Positions 1 to 8,292 of a stretch of 64,000 nt of DNA are shown one piece after another; the first letter of the stretch is position 1; every line of letters begins with the position of its first letter. The stretch is from Microbacterium sp. AG238. GTDB lineage: Bacteria; Actinomycetota; Actinomycetes; Actinomycetales; Microbacteriaceae. The translations under genes were made by a program, and so were the position numbers. The DNA lies in assembly GCF_003610405.1 (NCBI RefSeq), contig NZ_RAQC01000003.1, positions 62,001 through 126,000 on the forward strand, in the 5' to 3' direction. The notes under the pieces were generated by a model that was not told the origin of the DNA, did no database searches, and saw only the letters and a list, made by a program, of their open reading frames with translations.

Positions 1-45
1 GGCCGCGGCATCCGGACCGGGGTGTCGGATCGGATGCCTTGCATC

Positions 46-80
46 GCGGCACGCGGCACGCGGCACGCGGCACGCGGCAC
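46..80. repeat. Short tandem repeat, five copies of a 7-bp unit
   Basis: Five head-to-tail perfect copies of GCGGCAC run from 46 to 80, just downstream of the MarR gene stop. It is a simple microsatellite-like tract with no spacer structure. No function can be assigned. Confidence 0.8.
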
Positions 81-101
81 GCTGCCCGCGGCCGAGGGGC
101 G

Positions 102-557
102 TCAGGCGGCTTCGGCGGCTACGCGCATGCGTGAGAGGAAGTCGACGAGCACGGCGGCGGACCCGGCTGGCATGTCGGCGATGACGTCCTCGACGCGGTG
201 CTGCACGTCGGATCCGGATCGGCGGAGGCTCTCGACGGGGCGGTCGCCGAGCGTCACGAACACCTTGCGGCGGTCGGACGGATGCGGCTGCCGACGCAGA
301 TACCCGGAACGCTCGAGGCGATCGAGCATGGCGGTCGTGCTCGCGGACGAGATGCCGAGCTCCTGCGTGATGTTCGAGGGGGTGAGGGTGATGTCGCAGT
401 TCTGCGCCTCGATCAGCTTCTCGAGTGCGATGAGGTCGTTCTCGCAGACCAGCATCGAGTCGCGCAGCCGCAGCCGGATGGCTCCCTCCGCGGCCTCGTA
501 GGCCCACAGCGCATCGAGGACTGCCGACGCCGACGATGTCTCACCCTGCAGTGTCAT
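102..557 (-). CDS. MarR-family transcriptional regulator
   Basis: A 151-residue cytoplasmic DNA-binding protein of normal MarR length. The winged helix-turn-helix is at about residues 58-102: the recognition-helix segment SSASTTAMLDRLERSGYL is followed by the wing HPSDRRK, the typical MarR D-R-R signature. Flanking helices should form the dimer interface. The ATG at 557 is the only good in-frame start. It follows the SDR gene on the same strand with a 110-bp gap, so it may be co-transcribed with or regulate that oxidoreductase. MarR proteins usually sense small phenolic or lipophilic compounds; the ligand here is unknown. Confidence 0.88.
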   Translation of the reverse strand: MTLQGETSSASAVLDALWAYEAAEGAIRLRLRDSMLVCENDLIALEKLIEAQNCDITLTPSNITQELGISSASTTAMLDRLERSGYLRRQPHPSDRRKVFVTLGDRPVESLRRSGSDVQHRVEDVIADMPAGSAAVLVDFLSRMRVAAEAA

Positions 558-667
558 GACGACTCCCGTACTGATCGGCCTAGCGGCTCAGTCTGTCCGA
601 GCGATCCGGCGAAGGGGAGCCCTTCCCGTGGGAGCGCTCACCTGGTATGGGCAGAGGAAGGTATGCC

Positions 668-1423
668 TCAGTGGACCGAGAACCCGCCGTCGACGGCGAT
701 CGCCTGACCGGTGACGTACGCCGAGCCCGGTCCGGCGAGGAAGATCGCTGCGGCAGCGAAATCGTCGGCCCGCCCGTTGCGTCCGACGAAGGTGCGGGCC
801 GCGAGAGCGGTGACCACGTCGGGATCGCTCGCGAGCCGTTCGTTGAGCCGGGTGAGGACGAAGCCCGGGACCAGCACGTTCGACGTCACCCCGGATGCCG
901 ACCACGCCTCCGCCTGCGACCGGGCGAGGCCTTCGAGGGCGGCCTTCGACGCGCCGTAGGCACCGCTCGACGCGAACGCGCGGCTCGCCTGCTGCGAGCT
1001 GATCGAGATGATCCGGCCGTAACCGCGCTCGATCATCCCGGGCGCGAGCCGCTGGCCGAGGATGAAGGGGGCGTCGAGGTTGACCGCCATCGTGGCATCC
1101 CAGGACTGCTCGTCGAGTTCTGCCAGGGGAGGGCGGATGTTGATGCCCGCCGAGTTGACGAGGATGTCGAGGTCGCCGGCCCGATCGGCGAGCTCGTGGC
1201 AGCCGGCGCGGGACGAGAGGTCGGCGACGATCCCCGCCGCGAGTCCGCCCTCCATGCGGATCTCTTCGACGGTCTCGTCGACGCGGTCCGATCCGCGTGC
1301 CGCGACGATGACCTCGGCGCCGGCCGCGGCCAACGCCCGGGCGATCCCGCGGCCGATGCCCGAGCTCCCGCCCGTCACGAGGGCGCGTCGGCCGGAGAGC
1401 CCGAAGAGACTGTGCAGATCCAT
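668..1423 (-). CDS. Short-chain dehydrogenase/reductase (SDR)
   Basis: A 251-residue classical SDR, NAD(P)-dependent and cytoplasmic. Visible motifs are the Rossmann cofactor loop TGGSSGIG (residues 17-24), NSAG (90-93), catalytic Ser near 142 and Y156-x3-K160. The C-terminal GQAIAVDGG is typical of FabG-like and sugar/polyol dehydrogenases. I chose the ATG at 1423 because the Rossmann fold begins about 15 residues later; the upstream in-frame extension looks non-coding. It is divergent from the small gene at 1503. The substrate cannot be deduced; FabG-type, gluconate 5-dehydrogenase-type and other roles are all possible. Confidence 0.88.
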   Translation of the reverse strand: MDLHSLFGLSGRRALVTGGSSGIGRGIARALAAAGAEVIVAARGSDRVDETVEEIRMEGGLAAGIVADLSSRAGCHELADRAGDLDILVNSAGINIRPPLAELDEQSWDATMAVNLDAPFILGQRLAPGMIERGYGRIISISSQQASRAFASSGAYGASKAALEGLARSQAEAWSASGVTSNVLVPGFVLTRLNERLASDPDVVTALAARTFVGRNGRADDFAAAAIFLAGPGSAYVTGQAIAVDGGFSVH

Positions 1424-1502
1424 CCCGCCAGCGTATTGACCGAAAGTCCGTTCGGATGAAGCGTCTAGCAACGATCGAAGAGGTGTTCTATCCTCGTGTG
1501 TC

Positions 1503-1769
1503 ATGACCGATACGACGAGCGCACACGACGTGACCCTCTGGCTCGTCGACGACATCCCCGCGCGGATGTTCTACGCGGGCCGGCGCTGGACCGTGAGTGA
1601 CATCCCGACCCGCTTGCGCGACTCGGTGTGGTCGCTCGCCGCGGACGACGACCGGCGGCGCGGACTCTACGGGTGGCGCTTCCAGGCCACCGACTCGGAC
1701 GGTGAGGCGTTCGTCTTCGATGTGTACTGCGGTGAGGGCGGGTGGCACGTGCATCGCGCTTACGCCTGA
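1503..1769 (+). CDS. Small conserved actinobacterial protein, function unknown
   Basis: An 88-residue acidic protein that starts at an ATG 80 bp upstream of, and divergent from, the SDR gene. It is rich in Trp, Asp and Arg. The pattern DIPARMFYAGRRWTVSDIP near the N-terminus, then YGWRFQATD, resembles the small actinobacterial DUF6504-type proteins, but I recall that only from pattern. No signal peptide or membrane segment is visible. Codon use matches its neighbours, so it is probably a real gene. I assign no function. Confidence 0.6.
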   Translation: MTDTTSAHDVTLWLVDDIPARMFYAGRRWTVSDIPTRLRDSVWSLAADDDRRRGLYGWRFQATDSDGEAFVFDVYCGEGGWHVHRAYA

Positions 1770-1808
1770 GCCGCAGGGGCGGGTGGCGCCATCCTCGCCA
1801 TCCTCGGG

Positions 1809-2189
1809 TCAGATGTCGCTGAGCTGCTCGAGGAACTCGTCGGCCATCGCGACCTGGCGGGTCAGTTTCTCGCGACGCTCGGCGGCGCCCGCGCGGATCG
1901 AATCCAGGCGGTCGCGCAGCTCGACGTCGTCGGGTGCGGCCGCGAGGGCTTCGACGACATCGAGGAGTTCGCGCATCTCGTCGAGGCTGTAGCCGAGGGG
2001 CTTCATGCGCCGGATCAACAGGATTCGGGCGATGTCGTCCTCGGTGTAGAGGCGGAAGCCACCCTCGGTGCGTGCCGACGGGGTGACGAGGCCGATCTCG
2101 TCGTAGTGCCGGAGCGTGCGGAACGACAGTTCGGTCCGCTCGGTCACCTCTCCGATGCGCATGGTGACCTCATCGCGATTCGCCATCAA
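1809..2189 (-). CDS. MerR-family transcriptional regulator
   Basis: A 126-residue MerR-type activator/repressor. The N-terminal helix-turn-helix and wing lie at about residues 10-75: MRIGEVTERTELSFRTLRHY, then FRLYTEDDIARI. A C-terminal coiled-coil dimerisation helix follows (about 80-120). There is no Cys-rich metal site or large effector domain. Start choice is ambiguous between the ATGs at 2189, 2186 and 2162; the MRIGE start at 2162 is the classical N-terminus. It is divergent from the SulP transporter gene with a palindrome between them, so it probably controls itself and/or that transporter. Confidence 0.87.
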   Translation of the reverse strand: MMANRDEVTMRIGEVTERTELSFRTLRHYDEIGLVTPSARTEGGFRLYTEDDIARILLIRRMKPLGYSLDEMRELLDVVEALAAAPDDVELRDRLDSIRAGAAERREKLTRQVAMADEFLEQLSDI

Positions 2190-2209
2190 ACCTCACGTTA
2201 CGTTAGATT
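2189..2209. promoter_or_regulatory. Candidate MerR operator palindrome
   Basis: A 21-bp near-palindrome: AACCTCACGT on the left, a central T, and ACGTTAGATT on the right, with two mismatched pairs out of ten. The core CTCACGT-T-ACGTTAG has one mismatch in seven. It lies between the divergent merR and sulP genes, at the usual position for a MerR-type operator. Its left edge touches the most upstream possible merR start, which favours the downstream ATG at 2162. Binding is inference. Confidence 0.5.
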
Positions 2210-2322
2210 CTCGTCGGCGCGTCGTGCGCCGCCCCCATTCTTCCCGCGCCCGGCAGTCGCCGCTGCGCGCGCCCATGCGATCGCCTGCCACCTCGGGTGA
2301 GGCACCGACCGAAAGGCACCGA

Positions 2323-3849
2323 GTGACCGCCGTCACCCCCGCCCGCGACAGCGCCGCGCGCTACCGCATCGAACCCACCGTCCTGCAGGCTCTGCGCAGC
2401 CCCCGGCTCCTGACCCGCGAGGTGTTGGCGGGACTCGTCGTCGCCCTCGCGCTCATTCCCGAGGCGATCGCGTTCTCGATCATCGCCGGAGTGGACCCCC
2501 GGGTCGGGCTCTTCTCGTCGTTCATCATGGCGGTCGCGATCGCGTTCCTCGGCGGCCGTCCGGCGATGATCACGGCCGCGACCGGTGCGATCGCCCTCGT
2601 CATCGCACCGGTGGTGCGTGACCACGGCGTCGACTACCTCGTCGCCACCGTCCTGCTCGGCGGCGCGATCCAGATCGTCCTGGCGGTGCTCGGAGTGGCG
2701 AAGCTCATGCGATTCATCCCGCGGTCGGTGATGGTGGGCTTCGTCAACGCGCTCGCGATCCTCATCTTCCTCGCGCAGCTTCCTCAGCTCTTCGGCGACG
2801 GCATCCCGTGGCTCGTCTGGCCGCTCGTCGCCGCGGGGCTCGTCATCCTCGTCGTGTTGCCGCGGCTGACGAAGGTGATCCCGGCGCCGCTCGTCACGAT
2901 CGTGCTGCTCACCGCGGCGGTCGTGGCGTTCGGCTGGCAGGTGCCGACGGTCGGCGACCAGGGGGAGCTGCCGTCGAGCCTGCCCGCGCTCTTCGTGCCC
3001 GACGTTCCGCTGACGCTCGACACGCTGCGCATCATCGCTCCTTATGCGCTCGCGATGGCGGTCGTGGGGCTGCTCGAATCGCTCATGACGGCCAAGCTCG
3101 TCGACGACATCACCGACACTCGCTCGCGCAAGACCCGCGAGGCGCTCGGACAGGGGGCCGCGAACATCCTCTCCGGCGCGTTCGGCGGCATGGGCGGGTG
3201 CGCCATGATCGGCCAGACGATGATCAACGTGAAGGCATCGGGCGCGCGCACGCGCATCTCGACCTTCCTCGCCGGCGTGTTCCTGCTGATCCTCGTGCTC
3301 GCGCTCGGCGACATCGTCGCGATCATGCCCATGGCCGCGCTCGTGGCGGTCATGATCATGGTCACGGTGGCGACTTTCGACTGGCACAGCATCAGGCCCG
3401 CGACTCTCCGGCGGATGCCGAAGAGCGAAACCGCCGTCATGGTCATCACGGTCGTCGCCACGGTGTGGACGCACAACCTCGCCGTCGGCGTGATCCTCGG
3501 TGTCATCGCCGCCATGGTGATGTTCGCCCGTCGCGTCGCGCACTTCGTCACGGTCACCCGAACTCTCGCCTCGGCCGGTGACGAGCCGGCGGCGCGTTAC
3601 GAGGTCGACGGTGAACTCTTCTTCGCGTCGAGCAACGACCTGACCACGCAGTTCGCCTACGCCGACGACCCCGCGCGCATCATCATCGACATGAGCCGGT
3701 CGCACGTCTGGGACGCCTCGACGGTGGCCGCGCTCGACGCTGTCGTGAACAAGTACGAGCGGCACGGCAAGACCGTGACGATCGAGGGTCTCAACGCCAC
3801 GGCATCCGCTCTGCACGGACGCCTCACCGGCAACGTCGGCGCGTCCTGA
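2323..3849 (+). CDS. SulP-family anion transporter with STAS domain
   Basis: A 508-residue inner-membrane SLC26/SulP permease. The many hydrophobic helices (about residues 30-400) include the conserved early segment LVVALALIPEAIAFSIIAG. A C-terminal STAS domain (about 410-500) contains IIIDMSRSHVWDASTVAAL, close to the anti-sigma-antagonist fold. SulP proteins take up sulfate, bicarbonate or dicarboxylates; the substrate cannot be read here. I prefer the GTG at 2323 because it follows a purine-rich GAAAGG and leaves a short cytoplasmic N-terminus. The long upstream in-frame stretch runs back through the merR gene. It is divergent from merR. Confidence 0.88.
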   Translation: MTAVTPARDSAARYRIEPTVLQALRSPRLLTREVLAGLVVALALIPEAIAFSIIAGVDPRVGLFSSFIMAVAIAFLGGRPAMITAATGAIALVIAPVVRDHGVDYLVATVLLGGAIQIVLAVLGVAKLMRFIPRSVMVGFVNALAILIFLAQLPQLFGDGIPWLVWPLVAAGLVILVVLPRLTKVIPAPLVTIVLLTAAVVAFGWQVPTVGDQGELPSSLPALFVPDVPLTLDTLRIIAPYALAMAVVGLLESLMTAKLVDDITDTRSRKTREALGQGAANILSGAFGGMGGCAMIGQTMINVKASGARTRISTFLAGVFLLILVLALGDIVAIMPMAALVAVMIMVTVATFDWHSIRPATLRRMPKSETAVMVITVVATVWTHNLAVGVILGVIAAMVMFARRVAHFVTVTRTLASAGDEPAARYEVDGELFFASSNDLTTQFAYADDPARIIIDMSRSHVWDASTVAALDAVVNKYERHGKTVTIEGLNATASALHGRLTGNVGAS

Positions 3850-3889
3850 TCGAGCGGGCCGGGGTGCGGAATCCGGTCGCGGCCGCCGA

Positions 3890-5842
3890 TCAGAACGTGG
3901 TGAACGACACGAACGACGGCGGACCGAAGCGGCCCGTGGCGGGATCGATGTATCGCACCGCGAGCGTCACCGGGCCGGGCGATGGCACCATGTATCGCCC
4001 CACGAAGATCCCGTCGGCGTCGAGGCGCATCTGCTCGCCGCGCCAGGGCGCGGCGTCGCCGACACGGGCGCGCTGGACGACCAGGTTCGGCTGACCCGTC
4101 ACGCCGATGTCGAACCCGGATGCCGGCACCGACGAGCTCGCGAGGGGAGCGGTGAACGTCGGTGGCGGCGACACCGTCACAGCGGCGGGCGGGCAGAGCG
4201 ACGAGAGCTGCCCGTCGACGCGCTGCCGTGCCGACAGCGCATGCCGGCCCGGGGGCAGGTAGGCCGCGGCATCCGTCTGGTCGCGTCCGCCCGAGAGGTC
4301 GGATGCCGTCCACGCGCCGTCGGCGTCTGCCTCGATGCGGGCCCAGACCGTGCCGTTCTCGTCGACGACCTCGACGACGGCGCCGGGGGTCGCCGTGCCC
4401 GAGATCAGCGGGTAGACGCTCGGCCCGGCGCTGCTGTCGACCGTCATCGTCGGCGCGGCGGGCGCGGTGACGACGGGCGGCTGCGAGGTGTCAGGAGTCG
4501 GGGTGGGGTTCGGCGTCGGGGTCGGGGTCGGGGTGTGCTCCGAGGCGCCGGTATCGACGGGAGAGTTCGGCGCGGGGATGGGGCGAGGGCTGGGCGCAGA
4601 GCGCTCGTGCGCGTCGGGGGTCGCGTCGTGCGGCGGCTGCGCAGGCGGTTCGGCGACCGGGGGCGCCTCGGAGGTCGGGCTCTCAGACACAGCGCCGGCC
4701 GCGCGCGCGTCGGACGATGTGCGGTGCAGGTGCGGCTCTGACTCGGTCGCCCGCGGGGGAGCAGTCGTCGGTTCGGTGAGCGGCAGGGTGACGGCGATCG
4801 CCGTTCCCGCCGCGGCGACGGCAGCGACGACGACGAACAGGGGACGACGCCATCCCGACCGCGTGGCGGATCGTGCGGCTCGTCGTGAGGTCGGTGCGCC
4901 CGTGGTGGTGCCGCGCGGGGTGCCGGTGGTGATGCCGGCGCCGGTGCCGCCGGTCGCGCCCGTCGCGCCTGCGGGGCCGAGGGCGAAGGTCGCGACCTGT
5001 GCAGCACCCGACTGCGTCCACGCCGTGTACGACGCGGCAGCCGGGATGCCGACCACGAGGGGAACGAGCACGAGCGCCAGCCGCGATGAGACGTCGCGTG
5101 CCTCGACCCAGGCGAGCGCGCATCCCTCGCACGTCGAGAGGTGCTGCTCGACGCGCCGCGTGTCGCGCCGCGACAGGCCCGATCGCGAATGCGCCCCGAG
5201 CAGTTCGAGGGTCTCGCGGCACTCCTCGTTGTCGGCGCGGCGGAGCTGCGCCGACACCCACGCATCGCGGAAACCGCGCCGTGCGCGCACGACAAGAGCG
5301 GATGCTGCGTTCGGGGCGAGACCGAGCAGCGGTGCGAACTGGCGCGGCTTCAGACCGTCGACCTCGCTGTACCAGAGGGCTTCCTGCCAGCGGGTGGGGA
5401 GGGTCGCGAACGCCGACGCGACAGCGCTCGAGTCGAAGCCCGCGATCGTCGACCATTCGGCGTCGGGAGCCGTCTCGTCGGCGGCATCCTCCAGGTCGGT
5501 GGCGTACACCTGCTGCTGCTGCGCGCCCCACTTGTGGGCGACGTTGCGGACCGACGTCAACAGGTACGGTCGGAACCCCATCGAAGGCCCGCCACCGCGC
5601 CGGATGGCGGACAGGATGCGGGCGAACGCCTCAGCGACGACATCATCGGGATCGAGCGACGAGTATGCGCGAGCGACGGCGTGAGCGGCGGCCGAGTGGC
5701 GCAGCCAGAGCTCGCCGTAGGCGCGTTCATCATGATTCCGGGCGCGCTCGACGAGCTCGTCATCGGACGCTGCGGCGGTCTGTGTGCGCGGCTCGTTGTC
5801 GTCGGAAGACGCCAACCTCAAGCGGTGCGGCGCCGTCGTCAT
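3890..5842 (-). CDS. Fusion protein: ECF-like sigma factor, zinc-finger anti-sigma domain, membrane anchor and Ig-like C-terminus
   Basis: A 650-residue multidomain protein. Residues about 27-105 are sigma-70 region 2 and about 145-200 are region 4 (ATLPTRWQEALWYSEVDGL then LGLAPNAASALVVRARRG). Residues 218-245 form a zinc-finger anti-sigma motif with H234, C238 and C241. Hydrophobic segments lie at about 254-272 and 334-355. A Pro/Ser/Thr-rich linker (about 356-460, with a PTPTPTP run) leads to one or two Ig-like/bacterial-adhesin-type modules that bear VVEVVDENGTVWARIEAD. The ATG at 5842 overlaps the stop of the upstream small ORF as ATGTCGCGATGA. ECF sigma and anti-sigma are normally separate proteins; here they are covalently joined to a likely extracytoplasmic domain, suggesting signal perception at the envelope. 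Topology with two hydrophobic segments is uncertain. Confidence 0.82.
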   Translation of the reverse strand: MTTAPHRLRLASSDDNEPRTQTAAASDDELVERARNHDERAYGELWLRHSAAAHAVARAYSSLDPDDVVAEAFARILSAIRRGGGPSMGFRPYLLTSVRNVAHKWGAQQQQVYATDLEDAADETAPDAEWSTIAGFDSSAVASAFATLPTRWQEALWYSEVDGLKPRQFAPLLGLAPNAASALVVRARRGFRDAWVSAQLRRADNEECRETLELLGAHSRSGLSRRDTRRVEQHLSTCEGCALAWVEARDVSSRLALVLVPLVVGIPAAASYTAWTQSGAAQVATFALGPAGATGATGGTGAGITTGTPRGTTTGAPTSRRAARSATRSGWRRPLFVVVAAVAAAGTAIAVTLPLTEPTTAPPRATESEPHLHRTSSDARAAGAVSESPTSEAPPVAEPPAQPPHDATPDAHERSAPSPRPIPAPNSPVDTGASEHTPTPTPTPNPTPTPDTSQPPVVTAPAAPTMTVDSSAGPSVYPLISGTATPGAVVEVVDENGTVWARIEADADGAWTASDLSGGRDQTDAAAYLPPGRHALSARQRVDGQLSSLCPPAAVTVSPPPTFTAPLASSSVPASGFDIGVTGQPNLVVQRARVGDAAPWRGEQMRLDADGIFVGRYMVPSPGPVTLAVRYIDPATGRFGPPSFVSFTTF

Positions 5843-6261
5843 CGCGACATGTGGGGGTAGGCGGACGGTCCGGCACCCAGCCGGGCGAGCGGGTCGGATC
5901 GTTCGGCATCGCCGATCGCCTCGACGTTGCGCAGATGACGGGTGAGAGCCGCGTAGACCTCGGGTGAGAAGCCGTCGCAGGCGAGAGTGGCGATCACCGC
6001 ATCGCCGCGCGACTTGTCGGTGATGAGAATGAGGCGGGCCGTGGCGCTGTCGCCGTCCGCAGCGCGCGACGAGCACACGAACCCGACATCGCGGCGATGC
6101 CACGAGTGTTCGCGGGTGCTCGACCAACCCCAAGTGACCCGGACGGTCGCGCCGCTGATCTCGACCGTGGCCGGGCGGATCGCTCCGGCAGGAGTGCTGC
6201 TTCGGCGGGTTCGTATGCGACCGATCGGACACGCGGCTGACCGGAAGGTGATCGTGCTCAG
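5839..6261 (-). CDS. Hypothetical small protein upstream of the sigma/anti-sigma fusion
   Basis: The reading frame from about 6261 to 5839 has coding-like composition in its last 110 residues (for example TARLILITDKSRGDAVIATL and FSPEVYAALTRHL). It ends four bases into the sigma-fusion start, which suggests translational coupling. The 5' end is unclear: no ATG or GTG precedes the coding-like part, and the nearest plausible initiator is a CTG at 6261 giving 140 residues. An ATG at 6265 lies in another frame. No family is recognised. It could be a real protein with a rare start, a remnant, or a sequence with a frameshift near 6200. Confidence 0.4.
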   Translation of the reverse strand: MSTITFRSAACPIGRIRTRRSSTPAGAIRPATVEISGATVRVTWGWSSTREHSWHRRDVGFVCSSRAADGDSATARLILITDKSRGDAVIATLACDGFSPEVYAALTRHLRNVEAIGDAERSDPLARLGAGPSAYPHMSR

Positions 6262-6709
6262 GCATGCCGCGGACGGGGTCCGGGGATAGTGGTGCGTAGG
6301 GGTGTGGGGCTGGTCGGGGGAGTGGTTCAGCTGGTGCCGGCGGTTGCGGGCGCCGGTGTGGGCGCGGTCGCCGGCGCGTCGGAAGGAGGGCCGGGTCCGG
6401 GTCCGGCTTCTCGTCGCCGGAGGCGCCGGGAGCGTGTTCGTCGCAGCGTGCATGCTGATGAGACACCGGCGATGGCGAATCGTGACGCGAAAAGGCGGAA
6501 TTCCTTGCCGGGCGAGATCGGGTGCGGGGTGGGGGTCGCGGGGTGGGGGTCGCGGGGTGGGGGTCGCGGGGTGGGGGTCGCGGGATGGTGAGGGTGGGAT
6601 GGCGCCCTGGTGGGACCATTGGTTCCTCCCCACGTGGCGCCGTTCGCTGACTTTTGTGATCGAACAGAGATTCGATAGCGATGTCGTACCTCGCTGCCAC
6701 AATGGGAAC
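6262..6709. other. Intergenic region between a divergent pair, with a tandem repeat
   Basis: This 448-bp gap separates the reverse-strand small ORF from the DUF222/HNH gene. It holds a four-copy 14-bp repeat (6527-6582). The 5' part of a longer open frame in phase with the HNH gene runs through it, but the repeat-encoded Gly/Trp/Arg-rich sequence does not look like protein. I recognise no RNA gene or clear promoter. Confidence 0.5.
6527..6582. repeat. 14-bp tandem repeat, four perfect copies
   Basis: Four identical copies of GGGTGGGGGTCGCG run from 6527 to 6582 and are followed by a degenerate G-rich partial copy. The G strand carries runs of four to five guanines in every unit, so G-quadruplex formation is possible. 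It sits about 130 bp upstream of the DUF222/HNH start. Confidence 0.85.
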
Positions 6710-8113
6710 ATGGCAGCGAACTACAGGAGCGGTGAGGTGCGATGCGGTGACTCCGCGCCCCCACAGGTGCTCGCGTTCGCGAGGTACGCGGAAGCGCTCG
6801 ATCTCTCGCATGCCGCGGATGTTGCGCGGATGCGTGCGTTGGCTGACCTGGGACGGTCGGCGTTGCGTGAGGCCCGGCGAGACGGGGTGCGGGGCTTGGC
6901 GTCCGACATGGAACTGCGGTCGGTCGCGGCTGAAGCTGCCGGGATGGCGCGGTTGACCGACCGCCGGTTGCAGGGCGAGATCGACCATGCGATGACCGTC
7001 ATCGATGACTACCCGGCTGTGTTCGCGGCGTGGGTGGAGCGGCGGATCGAACGCGGACACGTCGATGTGGTCGTGAAGGCCGGGGCGGGGCTGCCGGACG
7101 AGGTGCGCGGTGAGTTCGCGGAGGCTGCGATCGGCGTGTGCGAGCGGGACGTGCCCTCACGAGTGCGTGGTGCGCTTGAGGTGTTGGCGGCGCGGGTGCA
7201 CCCGCGATCGTTCACGGAGCGGCATACGGCGGCGGCGGCGGAGCGGTGCGTGCGGGTGTTCCACGGGACCGACGGGATGTCGAACCTCGTCGCCAACCTT
7301 CCCACCGTCATCGCTGCGGGGATGCTTGACCGGCTGACGCAGATGGGGCAGTCCGTCAAGGACGCCCGGGCGGAGGGTGCGGATGCTGCGGGGGCTGGCG
7401 GTTCGGGCGCGGATGCCGCGGGCGGTGCGGGTTCGGAGGTTGTGCCGGATGCGAGGACGATGGATCAGCTGCGGGCTGACATCCTCGGCGACCTCGTCCT
7501 CAGCGGAGCACCCGTGGTCGATCCGACCTACGGGACAGACCGGGCCGGTGGGCTCGGGGCGATCCGCGCACGCGTCCAGGTCGCCGTCACCGCGCAGACC
7601 CTGACCGGCGACGACGAGCACCCGGCCGAGGCCGTGGGCGCCGGGTTGATCGATGCCGACACCGCCCGCCAGCTCGCCGCGCAGGTCTCCGAATGGGATC
7701 GATTGTTCATCGACCCCGTCACCCGCACCCCGGTTGAGATCGACACGTACCGGCCCACCGTCGCGATGAAGAAACTCCTCACCGCCCGAGACCAGCACTG
7801 CAGGTTCCCCGGATGCCGCAGAGCCGCGATCCGGTGCGAACTCGACCACACCATCGACTACGCCCTCGGCGGGCACACCCACATCTACAACCTCGCCCAC
7901 CTGTGCCAGCGGCACCATTCGATGAAGCAATTCACGAGATGGGACGTGCGGCAGATCGGCGGCGGGGTCCTCGAATGGACCTCGCCCCTGGGGTGGGTCT
8001 ACCGCGAAGACGTACCGACGCCGGCCGTGTGCTTCACCGCCAACGCCGCCGACCCAACACCGGACGGCCGACCCGGTGATACACCGCCAGCCGGATCACC
8101 ACCACCCTTCTGA
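6710..8113 (+). CDS. DUF222 / HNH-endonuclease domain protein (13E12-repeat-like)
   Basis: A 467-residue protein with the two-part structure of the actinobacterial DUF222-HNH family. A helical DUF222 region (about residues 20-300) is followed by a C-terminal HNH nuclease domain (about 345-420). The HNH core has the zinc cysteines in CRFPGCRR, the ELDHTIDY histidine and NLAHLCQRHH. A low-complexity Ala/Gly insert (about 225-250) interrupts the middle. I chose the ATG at 6710 because everything upstream in frame is repeat-derived. This family is multi-copy in many actinobacteria and its biological role is not established; association with mobile DNA has been suggested. Confidence is high for the family, low for function. 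Confidence 0.82.
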   Translation: MAANYRSGEVRCGDSAPPQVLAFARYAEALDLSHAADVARMRALADLGRSALREARRDGVRGLASDMELRSVAAEAAGMARLTDRRLQGEIDHAMTVIDDYPAVFAAWVERRIERGHVDVVVKAGAGLPDEVRGEFAEAAIGVCERDVPSRVRGALEVLAARVHPRSFTERHTAAAAERCVRVFHGTDGMSNLVANLPTVIAAGMLDRLTQMGQSVKDARAEGADAAGAGGSGADAAGGAGSEVVPDARTMDQLRADILGDLVLSGAPVVDPTYGTDRAGGLGAIRARVQVAVTAQTLTGDDEHPAEAVGAGLIDADTARQLAAQVSEWDRLFIDPVTRTPVEIDTYRPTVAMKKLLTARDQHCRFPGCRRAAIRCELDHTIDYALGGHTHIYNLAHLCQRHHSMKQFTRWDVRQIGGGVLEWTSPLGWVYREDVPTPAVCFTANAADPTPDGRPGDTPPAGSPPPF

Positions 8114-8292
8114 CCCGACGGGCCGGCGTCCGGGGTTCGATGTTGCCGCGCGATGCTCCCTCCTCTTACTCCTGGCATCCGCGCGCGACGCGACGATCTC
8201 GAGAAGTCGCGTCACGATGCGGGCCTCGCGGCGTCCCTCATATGACGATGCGACGACCGCATCGCGTGATCCAGACACTCCGGAGACCCATC

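Noticed and set aside
46..80. CRISPR array
   Set aside because: The 7-bp units abut with no spacers and no cas genes are present; it is a simple tandem repeat.
2203..3816. Long reverse-strand open frame opposite the SulP gene
   Set aside because: It is rich in Arg, Asp and His with no hydrophobic pattern, the typical antisense shadow of a GC-rich membrane gene.
5843..6265. Upstream extension of the sigma fusion from the ATG at 6265
   Set aside because: The translated sequence is His/Arg/Pro-rich without region 1.2 or other sigma features, and it overlaps a more coding-like frame.
6302..6709. N-terminal extension of the DUF222/HNH protein
   Set aside because: The frame is open but encodes repeat-derived Gly/Trp/Arg sequence; the family start fits the ATG at 6710.
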